From: Bacillota bacterium
GTDB taxonomy: Bacteria; Bacillota; Clostridia; Christensenellales; SZUA-584
Length of the DNA: 29,463 bases
Reading direction: 5' to 3'
Assembly (NCBI GenBank): GCA_023410595.1
Contig: JAEYPO010000037.1
Span: forward strand, 1-29,463
Under the pieces are notes generated by a model. The model ran no database searches, had not been told where the DNA came from, and worked only from the letters and a program-made list of their open reading frames with translations. The stretch's first letter is position 1; the number at the start of each line of letters is the position of its first letter. Positions 14,810 through 22,657 of the stretch are shown here, piece after piece. Made by a program: the position numbers and the translations under genes.

Positions 14810-16267
14810 TTAATTGTTCAGCATATTTTTTTTGGCGCAGTGCAATAAGTGTCCTACGTCTTCTGGATATTTTCCGTTAAAGCAGCCCATGCAAAAATCA
14901 CACGCCGCTCCCTCCACGGCCTTTTTTAGGTCCTCAATGCTCAAATAACTCAGCGAGTCGGCTCCGATGAGCTTTCGTATATCCTCCACCGAGTTGCCCG
15001 CGCCTATAAGCTGATCGTGCGACGGCGTGTCTATGCCGAAAAAGCACGGATACTTTATGGGCGGAGAGCTTATCCTCATATGGACTTCCTTTGCCCCTGC
15101 CAGCTTAAGCATTTCTACTATTTTTTTTGAGGTCGTGCCGCGCACTATAGAATCGTCTATCAGCACGATGCGCTTCCCGCGTACGTTGCGCTTTAAGGGC
15201 GAAAGCTTGAGGCCCACCCCTATCTCTCGCTTGCCCTGCGCGGGCTGTATGAATGTCCTGCCCACGTACCTGTTCTTTTCGAGAGCTTTTACATAAGGAA
15301 GCCCGGACTGGCTTGCATACCCCATTGCGGCCGGCGTCGCGGAATCGGGTACTTCCGCCACCATGTCTGCTTCAACGGGATTGGCTATAGCGAGCCGCGC
15401 TCCCGCGAGCTCTCTCGATTTATGCACGGATATGCCGTCTATGTCCGAATCAGGACGCGCGAAGTACACGTATTCGAATATGCACAGCGCGGTATCCTCC
15501 GACCTCGGCCCGTGATAAGACTTAAGTCCGTTCTGATCTACCGCAATTATTTCGCCCGGCCTTAAGTCGCGCACAAACTCAGCTCCTATAGTGTCAAAAG
15601 CGCACGACTCAGAAGCAAAAACGAAGTTGCCGTCTATCTTCCCCAGCGCCAGCGGTCGTATGCCCTTAGGGCCTCTTACGCCAATAAGCTCGTCCGGCGT
15701 CATGATAACGAGCGCATAGCTGCCCCTAAGCACTCCCATAGTCGTCTTTATAGCTTCTATTATACCATCTTTACTGTATTTTGCTATAAGGCTGGCGATG
15801 ACCTCTGAGTCTATGGACGTCTGGAATATAGCTCCCGAGTTTTCCAGCTCGTCTCGCAGTTCTTTGGCGTTTATGAGGTTGCCATTGTGCGCAAGAGCGA
15901 TATTCCCTTTTCTAGAGCTTATTACGAGCGGCTGCGCGTTAGCAAGCTGGCTGTCGCCCTGAGTAGAATAGCGCACATGCCCTATAGCCGCGTGAGCGCC
16001 TTCCAGCTTGCCGAGACCGTTCTTAAACACCTCGGGTACAAGCCCCATATCCTTATGATACTCTATTCTGCCTTGCTTAGCAACGGCTATACCCGCGCTT
16101 TCCTGTCCGCGGTGCTGAAGCGCGAATAACCCGTAATATGCGGCTTCCGCGGGCTCTATGCTGCCGTCGCTGCAATATATGCCGAACACCCCGCATTCTT
16201 CATGCATGCAGTCGTCCATAGGTTTAAGCCGCTCGTAAGGCGGTTTTATGTTTATATTGAGCGGCAT
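14810..16267 (-). CDS. purF: Amidophosphoribosyltransferase, [4Fe-4S] type
   Basis: A 485-aa first-step enzyme of purine synthesis: glutamine plus PRPP gives 5-phosphoribosylamine. The N-terminal Ntn glutaminase has its nucleophile Cys in EECGVFGIY at ~Cys25, so a propeptide of about 24 residues would be removed. The start at 16267 has GGGAGA seven bases upstream; later Met residues at 17 and 21 would give a shorter propeptide. The PRPP site is VLIDDSIVRGTTS. Cysteines in LCIFEYVYFARPD, YPCFFGID and CDFCMGC match the iron-sulfur ligands of the B. subtilis-type enzyme, which makes it oxygen-sensitive. The glutamine-channel and AMP/GMP inhibition sites cannot be judged by eye. Confidence 0.95.
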   Translation of the reverse strand: MPLNINIKPPYERLKPMDDCMHEECGVFGIYCSDGSIEPAEAAYYGLFALQHRGQESAGIAVAKQGRIEYHKDMGLVPEVFKNGLGKLEGAHAAIGHVRYSTQGDSQLANAQPLVISSRKGNIALAHNGNLINAKELRDELENSGAIFQTSIDSEVIASLIAKYSKDGIIEAIKTTMGVLRGSYALVIMTPDELIGVRGPKGIRPLALGKIDGNFVFASESCAFDTIGAEFVRDLRPGEIIAVDQNGLKSYHGPRSEDTALCIFEYVYFARPDSDIDGISVHKSRELAGARLAIANPVEADMVAEVPDSATPAAMGYASQSGLPYVKALEKNRYVGRTFIQPAQGKREIGVGLKLSPLKRNVRGKRIVLIDDSIVRGTTSKKIVEMLKLAGAKEVHMRISSPPIKYPCFFGIDTPSHDQLIGAGNSVEDIRKLIGADSLSYLSIEDLKKAVEGAACDFCMGCFNGKYPEDVGHLLHCAKKNMLNN

Positions 16268-16270
16268 TTA

Positions 16271-16978
16271 CTATTCTCCCATCAGCCTGCTGATTATCTC
16301 CCTGTACGCTTCTTCCACGTCGCCTAAATCTCGGCGGAACCTGTCTTTATCAAGCTTTTTGCCGGTCTTGATATCCCAGAACCTGCACGTATCGGGTGAT
16401 ATCTCGTCGGCGAGTACTATGCTGCCTTTATAGCGCCCAAACTCGAGCTTAAAGTCTATGAGCTCTATGCCAAAGCCCTTTAAGTAATCCAAGAGCACTT
16501 CGTTCGTCTTGAATGCGTATTCTTTTATCTTATCCATCTCTTCATCGGTGGCGAGCCCGAGCGCACGTACGTAATATGAGTTGATAAACGGATCCCCAAG
16601 CTCGTCGTTTTTATAGCTGAATTCGAGTATGGCGCATTTAAGCTTCGTACCTTCTTCTACGCCCATACGCTTTGAAAAGCTTCCCGCCGCTTTGTTGCGG
16701 ATAATGACCTCTACAGGCACGATATCCACCTTTTTTACAAGCGACTCCCTTTCGGACAGCTGCTCTACAAAATGCGTGGGTATGCCTTTCGACTCGAGCA
16801 GTTTAAAAAAGTGGTTAGAGACTTTGTTGTTGACTATGCCCTTGCCCACTATCGTTCCCTTTTTAAGGCCGTTGAACGCGGTAGCGTCGTCCTTGTAGTC
16901 CACTATAACAAGGCCGGGGTCGTCGGTTGCGTAAACTTTCTTGGCTTTGCCTTCGTAGATCTGCTCCATCTTTTTCAT
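16271..16978 (-). CDS. purC: SAICAR synthetase
   Basis: A 235-aa ATP-dependent ligase that adds aspartate to CAIR. Motifs are YEGKAKKVYATD (ATP site), VEVIIRNKAAGSFSKR, GIELIDFKLEFGRY and LADEISPDTCRFWD. Length matches the bacterial single-domain form. The ATG at 16978 lies one base after the purE stop; AAGGAG is about 13 bases upstream, rather far, so translation is probably coupled to purE. The stop is three bases before purF. Confidence 0.95.
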   Translation of the reverse strand: MKKMEQIYEGKAKKVYATDDPGLVIVDYKDDATAFNGLKKGTIVGKGIVNNKVSNHFFKLLESKGIPTHFVEQLSERESLVKKVDIVPVEVIIRNKAAGSFSKRMGVEEGTKLKCAILEFSYKNDELGDPFINSYYVRALGLATDEEMDKIKEYAFKTNEVLLDYLKGFGIELIDFKLEFGRYKGSIVLADEISPDTCRFWDIKTGKKLDKDRFRRDLGDVEEAYREIISRLMGE

Positions 16979-16979
16979 T

Positions 16980-17471
16980 TTATATCGTTATCTCCTTTTG
17001 AAGATTTTTATCTGCTTCAAAAACTTTATCCGCAAGCCGCTTTTTGTAATTCGCAAGCTTTTGTTTTAATTCAGGGTATTTGAGCGACAATATCTGCACG
17101 GCAAGCAGCGCGGCGTTTTCCGATCCGTCTATCGCGACTGTAGCCACGGGTATGCCGGGAGGCATCTGAACGGTGGACAGCAACGAATCAAGGCCGTCCA
17201 ACGTTGAAGACTTTATGGGTATTCCGATGACGGGCAGCGTTGTATAAGCTGCTATAACTCCCGCGAGGTGCGCCGCTTTACCGGCGGCGGCTATGATGAC
17301 TTCTATACCGTTTTCCTCGGCGCGGCAGGCAAATTCGTGCGCGGCGTCTGGCGTCCTGTGCGCGCTTATTACATGTGCGTCAACGTTGACACCAAAAGAT
17401 TTAAGCGTTTTAATACACGTTTCAAGCACCGGCAAATCAGATTTCGAACCCATAATAACTGCAGCCTTCAT
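16980..17471 (-). CDS. purE: N5-carboxyaminoimidazole ribonucleotide mutase
   Basis: About 163 aa, class I PurE. The ATG at 17471 is preferred to the longer frame from 17516 because GGAGAGG lies just before it and MKAAVIMGSKSDLP is the normal family start. Motifs are MGSKSDLPVLE, ISAHRTPDAAHEF, AAAGKAAHLAGV and VIGIPIKSS, forming the substrate site. Class I PurE normally needs PurK to make N5-CAIR. No purK is in the window, so it should lie elsewhere in the genome. It is the first gene of the operon with a 44-base leader. Confidence 0.95.
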   Translation of the reverse strand: MKAAVIMGSKSDLPVLETCIKTLKSFGVNVDAHVISAHRTPDAAHEFACRAEENGIEVIIAAAGKAAHLAGVIAAYTTLPVIGIPIKSSTLDGLDSLLSTVQMPPGIPVATVAIDGSENAALLAVQILSLKYPELKQKLANYKKRLADKVFEADKNLQKEITI

Positions 17472-17521
17472 ATACCTCTCCAAATATGTCGTAAATATTT
17501 CGACATGATAATACAATAATG

Positions 17522-17550
17522 AGTCTACTTAAACTTTGAAACCGTGTCAA
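17522..17550 (-). promoter_or_regulatory. Promoter of the purECFMNHD operon
   Basis: On the minus strand a perfect TTGACA (17545-17550) is followed by 17 bases and TAGACT (17522-17527). The transcript would start about 44 bases before the purE ATG, too short for a purine riboswitch, and none is seen. Upstream at 17584-17600 the minus strand reads CATACGAACGATTATTA, which loosely resembles a PurR box (CGAAC core). Only one such core is visible, so PurR control is possible but unproven. Confidence 0.7.
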
Positions 17551-17661
17551 CGAAGAATACAGACTTTTTTATACGTTAATTAATAATCGTTCGTATGTAT
17601 ACGCGACGCATTTTCTGTTCACCGATTGGCAGGGATATAGTCGCGCCTTGATTCACGATAG

Positions 17662-17689
17662 AAAAAGCGGCCTGTATTCGGCCGCTTTT
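17662..17689 (-). terminator. Terminator of the Cys-rich protein gene
   Basis: AAAAGCGGCC (17663-17672) and GGCCGCTTTT (17680-17689) form a perfect 10-bp stem with a 7-nt loop. On the minus strand the stem is followed by a run of T. It lies 35 bases after the stop of the gene ending at 17724 and insulates the purine promoter from it. It could act in both directions. Confidence 0.82.
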
Positions 17690-17723
17690 ATGTAACAATA
17701 CTCCAAGTAAGCAGACCGTCCGC

Positions 17724-18260
17724 TTACTTCCAAACAGCGCCGCGGAGACTTATTTTTTGAAGACATATGTCGCCGCCCGTCTTTATGCTCTTTAACAGCT
17801 CTACGTCGACTTTGCAGCCGAACGCCTTTTCGAAAAGGACTTTGCTGTACCCCGTCGTGCATTGGCACCATGCGTCCGTATCCAGTCTGTCTACATCAGC
17901 AAGCATCGGGCACGGGCAGAACGAAAATTGCAGATAGAGTTCGCCGTCTTTGTAAAACATGCCGGCTGCTTTTGCTTTTTCATGGCATGCAAATTCTTCA
18001 AGATTCGAGGACGACACGAGAAGCTCTTTCAGAAGCTCAAGTTTTTCATCCATACCGTATCCGCACTGGCAGTTCATTCTGATCCTCTTTACGGCATGCT
18101 TTTTAAAACGTTCTTCCAATCTTCTCATCGTGGATTTAACCCACGCCGCGTTACGTTCTTCCCGTTCTCCGAATACTATTTCTTTTGCCGTATTATCATC
18201 GCTCGCTTCTTTTACGGCGTTATAAATTGCCTGTTCCTGTATCTTTCGTATATCAAACAT
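17724..18260 (-). CDS. Cys-rich conserved protein of unknown function
   Basis: About 178 aa. The ATG at 18260 (MFDIRKIQEQAIYNAVKEAS) is preferred over the open extension to 18461 because GAGG lies six bases upstream. The extension also crosses a terminator and a repeat. Cysteines occur in CQCGYG, FACHEK, CPCPM, WCQCTTGY and GCKVD plus GGDICLQKI near the end. This arrangement suggests a bound metal or cofactor. The C-terminal part (CQCTTGYSKVLFEKAFG...) is like that of predicted ATC-hydrolase/DUF6144-type proteins, from memory and not checked. No membrane segment or signal peptide. It stands alone between two terminators. The function is unknown. Confidence 0.75.
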   Translation of the reverse strand: MFDIRKIQEQAIYNAVKEASDDNTAKEIVFGEREERNAAWVKSTMRRLEERFKKHAVKRIRMNCQCGYGMDEKLELLKELLVSSSNLEEFACHEKAKAAGMFYKDGELYLQFSFCPCPMLADVDRLDTDAWCQCTTGYSKVLFEKAFGCKVDVELLKSIKTGGDICLQKISLRGAVWK

Positions 18261-18298
18261 AATAAACCTCATTTTAAAATTTATTTGATCTTGGTTTA

Positions 18299-18362
18299 TA
18301 ACGTTGTATGAATTACAACCCCAAAAAGCCTCACGACTTGCTGGAAACCTTGTATAAAAAGC
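18299..18362 (-). repeat. Structured intergenic repeat, copy B
   Basis: On the minus strand this is the partner of 8889-8950. The core GCAAGTCGTGAGGCTT is identical. AAGTC/GTGA/GGCTT forms a GNRA-capped hairpin (18326-18339). TTGTA (18314-18318 on the minus strand) pairs with TACAA (18304-18308), the same second hairpin as in copy A but with other bases. It lies about 40 bases before the start of the Cys-rich gene, in the same direction. Confidence 0.55.
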
Positions 18363-18379
18363 ACACAAAATATGTGTGC
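18356..18379 (-). terminator. Intrinsic terminator in the leader of the Cys-rich gene
   Basis: On the minus strand GCACACA (18373-18379) pairs with TGTGTGC (18361-18367) over a 5-nt loop, followed directly by TTTTT (18356-18360). It lies between the promoter at 18542-18570 and the gene start at 18260, directly before repeat copy B. It may end read-through from the large LRR gene, or attenuate the downstream gene. Confidence 0.65.
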
Positions 18380-18541
18380 CGCAACAAAGAGCATATTCAC
18401 ACAAACGTCCGTTATCCGCTGTTATAAAACGTAAGCAAACAAGGCTATGGTTGAAAGCCATATTTATGCTCCGTTTAAAGACTAACGATAGATCGGATCA
18501 AGCATGTAAAATATACCCTTTCAAATATTAAAACGCTTCGC

Positions 18542-18570
18542 ATACTAACATAACAGAATCAATTTGTCAA
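18542..18570 (-). promoter_or_regulatory. Promoter upstream of the Cys-rich gene
   Basis: On the minus strand TTGACA (18565-18570), 17-nt spacer, TAGTAT (18542-18547). It begins 34 bases after the stop of the LRR gene and would give a leader of about 275 bases before the ATG at 18260. Confidence 0.6.
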
Positions 18571-18603
18571 AGCACTTGATACAGTAATATATATTTTGTT
18601 ATA

Positions 18604-21600
18604 TCATGCCTTCTTTTTTCTTAGCAGTATAACCGTCAAGGTGACCGCAGCTGCCGCCACAAGCAGCGCGCCTATAATCCACAGCAGCGTTGTAAGTATA
18701 TTGGCCGCATGTTTTGTGATATCCGCTGCTGCTTTGCTTGCATCCGTTACCTGCACTTTGTAATTTCCGAGCGGTACGCCTTCCTCGTCCAGCGCAGTAA
18801 TTTCTATCGTGCCGTCTTCGTCGATATCCGCTTCGCTGACTTCGCACCGAAGTGAACCGCTGTTTGCGTCGATATTAATTATACTGCCGTTGTTAAGCTT
18901 TATCGCGGTAGTTCCCTCGGGCAGCGTACTCAAATCGATCACAACAACATACAGACCCGTCTCATCGTCACGCGCAACGCTGAGCGGTTTCAGTATAGCC
19001 GCCGCGCCAGTTGCCTGCGCGGAAGTCGTCGGCGTCGGAGTTGCAGAAGGCGCCGGAGCGGCGGAAGGCGTCGGCGTCGGAATGCCGCCTGCTGGCGACG
19101 CTCCAGACGAGTCGCCATCCTCGTCTGCACTGCTATCATCATCGCCGTCTCCATTGCCGCTTACATTGCCGCTGCTGTTAATTTTAGAAAAGTATGCCGA
19201 TATGGTATGGTTCGTCATGACGTCAGTAAACGTATAAGAGGATATAACACCCTGGCTTATGCGGTCCACGATTACTGATGCGATGCGGTAACCGGCGTTC
19301 GGAGTAATAGCAAACGTTTGGTCGTGCCCTTCTTTGACACTTACAGACCCGGCCGGGCTTATAGCTCCGTTGCCGCAGGCGTTTGCAGTGATGGTAAACT
19401 GCGCTTCATCCCGGTATGTCGCCGTAACGGTTACAGCGGCGGCAGGCATTGTAAATGTCATGGCCGCGCTTTTGGCGTCGTTGAACGCCCCCCCGTTGTT
19501 CGTCGTCCAGCAATAAAACAGCTTGCCTTTAGGCGCCGCGTCCGCTTTTATGCTAACCTGGGCGCCCACCTCATACTTGCCGCTTCCCGTTCCGTTTACC
19601 ACTGTCAGGGCGTATACGCCTATAGCCTCGGCTGGGTAACCAAGATTATCATAGCCTGTCCCTTTAGCGGGATAATAAATTTTAAAGTCGGCGTGGCAGC
19701 CGCCGAAGACTCCGCCCCCCAGAGCCGGGGCCGCAATAGGCATAAAAACAGCTGATATGAGCTGATTACAGCCATAAAATGCGCCGGCCCCAATGGAAAC
19801 TACATTTTCAGGTATCGTTACTGATGTAAGCGACGTGCAATTTCTGAACGCGTAGTTTCCTATGGAACCAACGCTCTTGGGGATGATGACGTCTATAAGC
19901 GACGTACAGCCCTCAAAAGCTCCGTCCTTTATGCTGCTCAACCCGTTTTGTATGACTATAGATTTCACAGAGCTTTTTGCTATACCGCTGTCGCTCCTCC
20001 AGTTTGTCATGCCGATCTCGCTTGATATCGTCAATATGCCGCTGTTTATATCAAAACAATAGCCGTCGCCCATAATGGGAGCTTTGCCGGCCATAGCCGG
20101 ATAGCCCAGGCTGTCATAACCTGTGGCGCCGTCGGAATAGTATATTTTGAAGCTTGGGTGGCAGCCGTCAAATATGCCAGAGCCAAGAGTCGGCACGGAC
20201 ATTCGTTCAAAAGACGCCGCATAAAGCTTCGGGCAATTATTAAAAGCGTTTTTATCGATAGAACTGACGCTGCCCGGAATAACGACAGAAGTCAATGACA
20301 GGCATCTGGCAAAAGCGGATGATGCAATGGAAGTAATGCTATCAGGGATATCTATTGAAGCCAATCCTGAATCAGTAAATGCAACAACTGGAATCGCGGT
20401 CAACTGGCATCCTGCTTCGAATGTTACGGTTTTAAGACGGGAACAGTAACAAAATACGCCCTGTCCCAATGTTTGAACGCTGTTTGGAATGGTTATTGAG
20501 CTTAATGCGGTGTTTGCCAGCGCTTCGATTCCAACGTAAGTGACGCCGTCAGGTATATTGATCGTCTCCAGCTTGGTACAATTAAAGAAAGCTTCGTCCC
20601 CGATAGAAAGCAACGAGCCGGGAAGAGTGATATGCGTCAAAGAGGAGCACATGTTAAACGCATATTTCCCGATATACTCAACGCTGCCCGGAATAGAAAC
20701 GTCGGTCAAAGATGTGCAGTCTTTAAACGCATTATCTAAAATATACGTGACGTTGCTTTGTATGACCACGCTCTTAACCGCCGCTTTGTCAATGCCGCTG
20801 TTCCTCCAATTCGTACTACCGTCGTTGCTTGCAATTGTCAGCGTACCGCTGGCCGTATCAAACGAATAACCTTCGGTTTCCAGCGTCACATCAATAGCCT
20901 CGGCCGTATAGCCAAGGCCGGTATACCCTGCGCCGCCGATAGGATAAAAGATTTTAAAACCTGCCGCGCAGCCGGTAAACGCGGAGCTTCCGAACACAGG
21001 CGCGGTTTTTCCCTTAAACGTGGCGCTAAAAAACTGTGAGCATCCGTAAAATGCGCGGGCACCAACATTTGTTACAGAGCTGGGAACGATGATATTTTTA
21101 AGAGACGTACAGGCGTTGAACGCGCTAAACCCTAAACGCGATACGCCGTTTGGTATCGTTATTGCTTCAAGTGCTGTACAGCCTTCGAACGCGTAATCCT
21201 TGATCACCGATAACCCGGCAGGAAGCGTAACCGCTGTCAACGCAGTACACCCCGTAAACGCGTTGTTGAGTATGTTTTGTACGCCGGTTTGTATCACGAC
21301 TGCCCTTAAGACGCTTTTGTTGCTGAAATAGGCGTCATATCTCCAGTTTGACGTGCCGTTGTCGCTCGTTGCGGTCAGCGTGCAGTTGTTCGGATCAAAT
21401 GTATACCCGTCGCCTGTAACAATATCAAGCGTCATGCTGATCGCCTCACAGGGATAGCCAAGGCTTGTATACCCCACGCCGCCCAGCGGATAGTATATCT
21501 TAAAGCCTGTATAGTTAGAGAATACGGTTGCTCCGAACGTGGGCGCTGCAATCCTCTCGAATGTAACGCTTAAAAGATTTGTACACATATAAAACGCCAT

Positions 21601-22455
21601 GGCGCCGAGTGTACTGACGCTTCCGGGGATCGTTATAGCCGTAAGCGATCCGCATCTGCGAAACGCACCATACATTATATTCGTTACGCCATCAGGTATG
21701 TTGACGGTTTGTAAAGACGTACAGTTATAAAAGGCGTATTCTCCTAATGTTATCAGACCGGACGGCAGCGTGGCCGCAGTTAACGCAGTACAGCCGTTAA
21801 ACGCATTGTTCAATATATTCTGCACTCCGCTTTGAACTACGACAGTCTTAACACCGGTCTTAACGATACCGGCATTGCTTTGCCAGTTTGTCGTCCCGTT
21901 ATCGCTGGAAACCGTAAGCGTGCCGGTGTCGGGGTCAAACGAATACCCGTCCCCTGTTATCGGAGCGGAAAGCAATGAAATACCGCCCAGCGCCTGTAAC
22001 TGTTTGCCTTCCCCCGCGTTTTCCTTTGCGAGCGTAAATACTCCGCTTACTGCGCCGACGTCGGGGTAATCAACGCTGCTTATACTTATCTGGTAGCCGT
22101 TGCCTGCCGCAAGGTCTATAGGCGGAGTCCATTCAAAACTACCCGTACCATCCGAACCCGTCGGTGTGCTGTCGGCAATAGTTACAACCGGAACGCCGTC
22201 CTTAAGCAGCTCGATTTTGGCGGCTTGTCCCAAGGAGGCGCCCGAGTTATTCCATACGATAGTCTGCGCGGTACCTGAAATCCAACTTGCCCCATTGGCC
22301 GGAGATATGATTGTTACGGCGTCCGCTGAAAGTGCAAGTGCGCTAAATGGAGAGATACATAATATGATTGCAATAAACATCATTAGGATACGAAATGCCA
22401 ATAGTTTATATCTGAATAAACATTTCCCAATAAAGCTACTAAATCTCGCTTTCAA
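18604..22455 (-). CDS. Large BspA-like leucine-rich-repeat surface protein with membrane anchor
   Basis: A 1283-aa exported protein. The TTG start (22455) has GAGGG upstream. A signal peptide covers ~1-42 (hydrophobic FRILMMFIAIILCISPFSALA). Residues ~45-143 are an Ig-like/Ser-Thr-rich domain (ISPANGASWISG). Residues ~166-948 hold four BspA/LRR_5 modules starting GDGYSFD and ending in FKIYYP...LGYP. Residues ~949-1015 and ~1018-1092 are InlB-B-repeat-like modules. A Gly/Asp/Pro/Thr-rich stalk (~1093-1150), a ~100-aa beta domain (~1151-1240) and a membrane helix with a RKKKA tail follow. There is no LPXTG. It probably sits in the membrane with the repeats outside, where LRR_5 proteins often bind host or cell targets. 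The anchor is shared with the 22658 gene. Confidence 0.88.
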   Translation of the reverse strand: MKARFSSFIGKCLFRYKLLAFRILMMFIAIILCISPFSALALSADAVTIISPANGASWISGTAQTIVWNNSGASLGQAAKIELLKDGVPVVTIADSTPTGSDGTGSFEWTPPIDLAAGNGYQISISSVDYPDVGAVSGVFTLAKENAGEGKQLQALGGISLLSAPITGDGYSFDPDTGTLTVSSDNGTTNWQSNAGIVKTGVKTVVVQSGVQNILNNAFNGCTALTAATLPSGLITLGEYAFYNCTSLQTVNIPDGVTNIMYGAFRRCGSLTAITIPGSVSTLGAMAFYMCTNLLSVTFERIAAPTFGATVFSNYTGFKIYYPLGGVGYTSLGYPCEAISMTLDIVTGDGYTFDPNNCTLTATSDNGTSNWRYDAYFSNKSVLRAVVIQTGVQNILNNAFTGCTALTAVTLPAGLSVIKDYAFEGCTALEAITIPNGVSRLGFSAFNACTSLKNIIVPSSVTNVGARAFYGCSQFFSATFKGKTAPVFGSSAFTGCAAGFKIFYPIGGAGYTGLGYTAEAIDVTLETEGYSFDTASGTLTIASNDGSTNWRNSGIDKAAVKSVVIQSNVTYILDNAFKDCTSLTDVSIPGSVEYIGKYAFNMCSSLTHITLPGSLLSIGDEAFFNCTKLETINIPDGVTYVGIEALANTALSSITIPNSVQTLGQGVFCYCSRLKTVTFEAGCQLTAIPVVAFTDSGLASIDIPDSITSIASSAFARCLSLTSVVIPGSVSSIDKNAFNNCPKLYAASFERMSVPTLGSGIFDGCHPSFKIYYSDGATGYDSLGYPAMAGKAPIMGDGYCFDINSGILTISSEIGMTNWRSDSGIAKSSVKSIVIQNGLSSIKDGAFEGCTSLIDVIIPKSVGSIGNYAFRNCTSLTSVTIPENVVSIGAGAFYGCNQLISAVFMPIAAPALGGGVFGGCHADFKIYYPAKGTGYDNLGYPAEAIGVYALTVVNGTGSGKYEVGAQVSIKADAAPKGKLFYCWTTNNGGAFNDAKSAAMTFTMPAAAVTVTATYRDEAQFTITANACGNGAISPAGSVSVKEGHDQTFAITPNAGYRIASVIVDRISQGVISSYTFTDVMTNHTISAYFSKINSSGNVSGNGDGDDDSSADEDGDSSGASPAGGIPTPTPSAAPAPSATPTPTTSAQATGAAAILKPLSVARDDETGLYVVVIDLSTLPEGTTAIKLNNGSIINIDANSGSLRCEVSEADIDEDGTIEITALDEEGVPLGNYKVQVTDASKAAADITKHAANILTTLLWIIGALLVAAAAVTLTVILLRKKKA
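18621..19080 (-). repeat. C-terminal stalk/anchor cassette, copy 1
   Basis: This coding stretch is nearly the same as 22680-23130 in the neighbouring surface gene. The best part, 18666-18814 against 22723-22871 (149 bases), shows four mismatches by eye. Some third-codon positions are also conserved, which points to recent duplication or gene conversion and not only protein selection. Confidence 0.85.
19612..21960 (-). repeat. Four BspA-type LRR super-modules
   Basis: Modules start near 21960, 21420, 20880 and 20073 (residues 166, 346, 526 and 795). They are about 180, 180, 269 and 150 residues long. Each opens with GDGYxFDxxxGxLTxxS plus xNWR, continues with LRR_5 units (IxxxAFxxCTxLTxVxIPxSV) and closes with an FKIYYPxGGxGYxxLGYP block. 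The third is longer by extra LRR units. Confidence 0.85.
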
Positions 22456-22481
22456 TTGAAGTCACCCTCTTTTTTGGTTGT

Positions 22482-22511
22482 ATAATATGTATTGTATGAT
22501 GGATAATTCAA
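22482..22511 (-). promoter_or_regulatory. Promoter of the LRR surface gene
   Basis: On the minus strand TTGAAT (22506-22511), 18-nt spacer, TATTAT (22482-22487), about 27 bases before the TTG start. The palindrome at 22549-22562 lies about 40 bases upstream of this -35, a position where an activator could act. Confidence 0.5.
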
Positions 22512-22548
22512 CTTTTTCAGTTTACACTTGATTCTTGAGTTTTGTAAT

Positions 22549-22575
22549 TGTACCGTGGTACAGTATTTGTATAAA
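22549..22575 (+). promoter_or_regulatory. GTAC palindrome with promoter-like spacing, copy 1
   Basis: TGTACCGTGGTACA (22549-22562) is a perfect dyad with 6-bp arms. Read on +, TTGTAC (22548-22553) and TATAAA (22570-22575) are 16 bases apart. The whole block AATTGTAC...GTACAGT.TTTG.ATAAA recurs at 26307-26336 before the LuxR-type gene. It is likely a binding site of one shared regulator. On the minus strand it lies upstream of the LRR gene promoter. Confidence 0.6.
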
Positions 22576-22608
22576 AAAACAGCTTCCATTAATTATGGCA
22601 AAGCTGTT
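22573..22608 (-). terminator. Terminator of the repeat surface protein gene
   Basis: AACAGCTT (22578-22585) plus CCAT pair with ATGG plus AAGCTGTT (22601-22608), with a 2-nt bulge and 5-nt loop. On the minus strand a T-run (22573-22579) follows. It lies about 50 bases after the stop at 22658. Confidence 0.75.
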
Positions 22609-22657
22609 TACTAAATGTAGCTATATTATTTGACCCAAAATGCTTTTGGAGATTCGA

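Noticed and set aside
17472..17515. Purine riboswitch before purE
   Set aside because: The leader is about 44 bases, shorter than the aptamer, and lacks the conserved core.
17584..17600. PurR-box-like CGAACGATT upstream of purE
   Set aside because: Only one loose CGAAC core was found, whereas PurR sites of the B. subtilis type come as a spaced pair; too weak to list as an operator.
18261..18461. In-frame 67-residue N-terminal extension of the Cys-rich protein
   Set aside because: The frame is open, but it runs through a terminator hairpin and repeat copy B, and a well-spaced GAGG marks the ATG at 18260.
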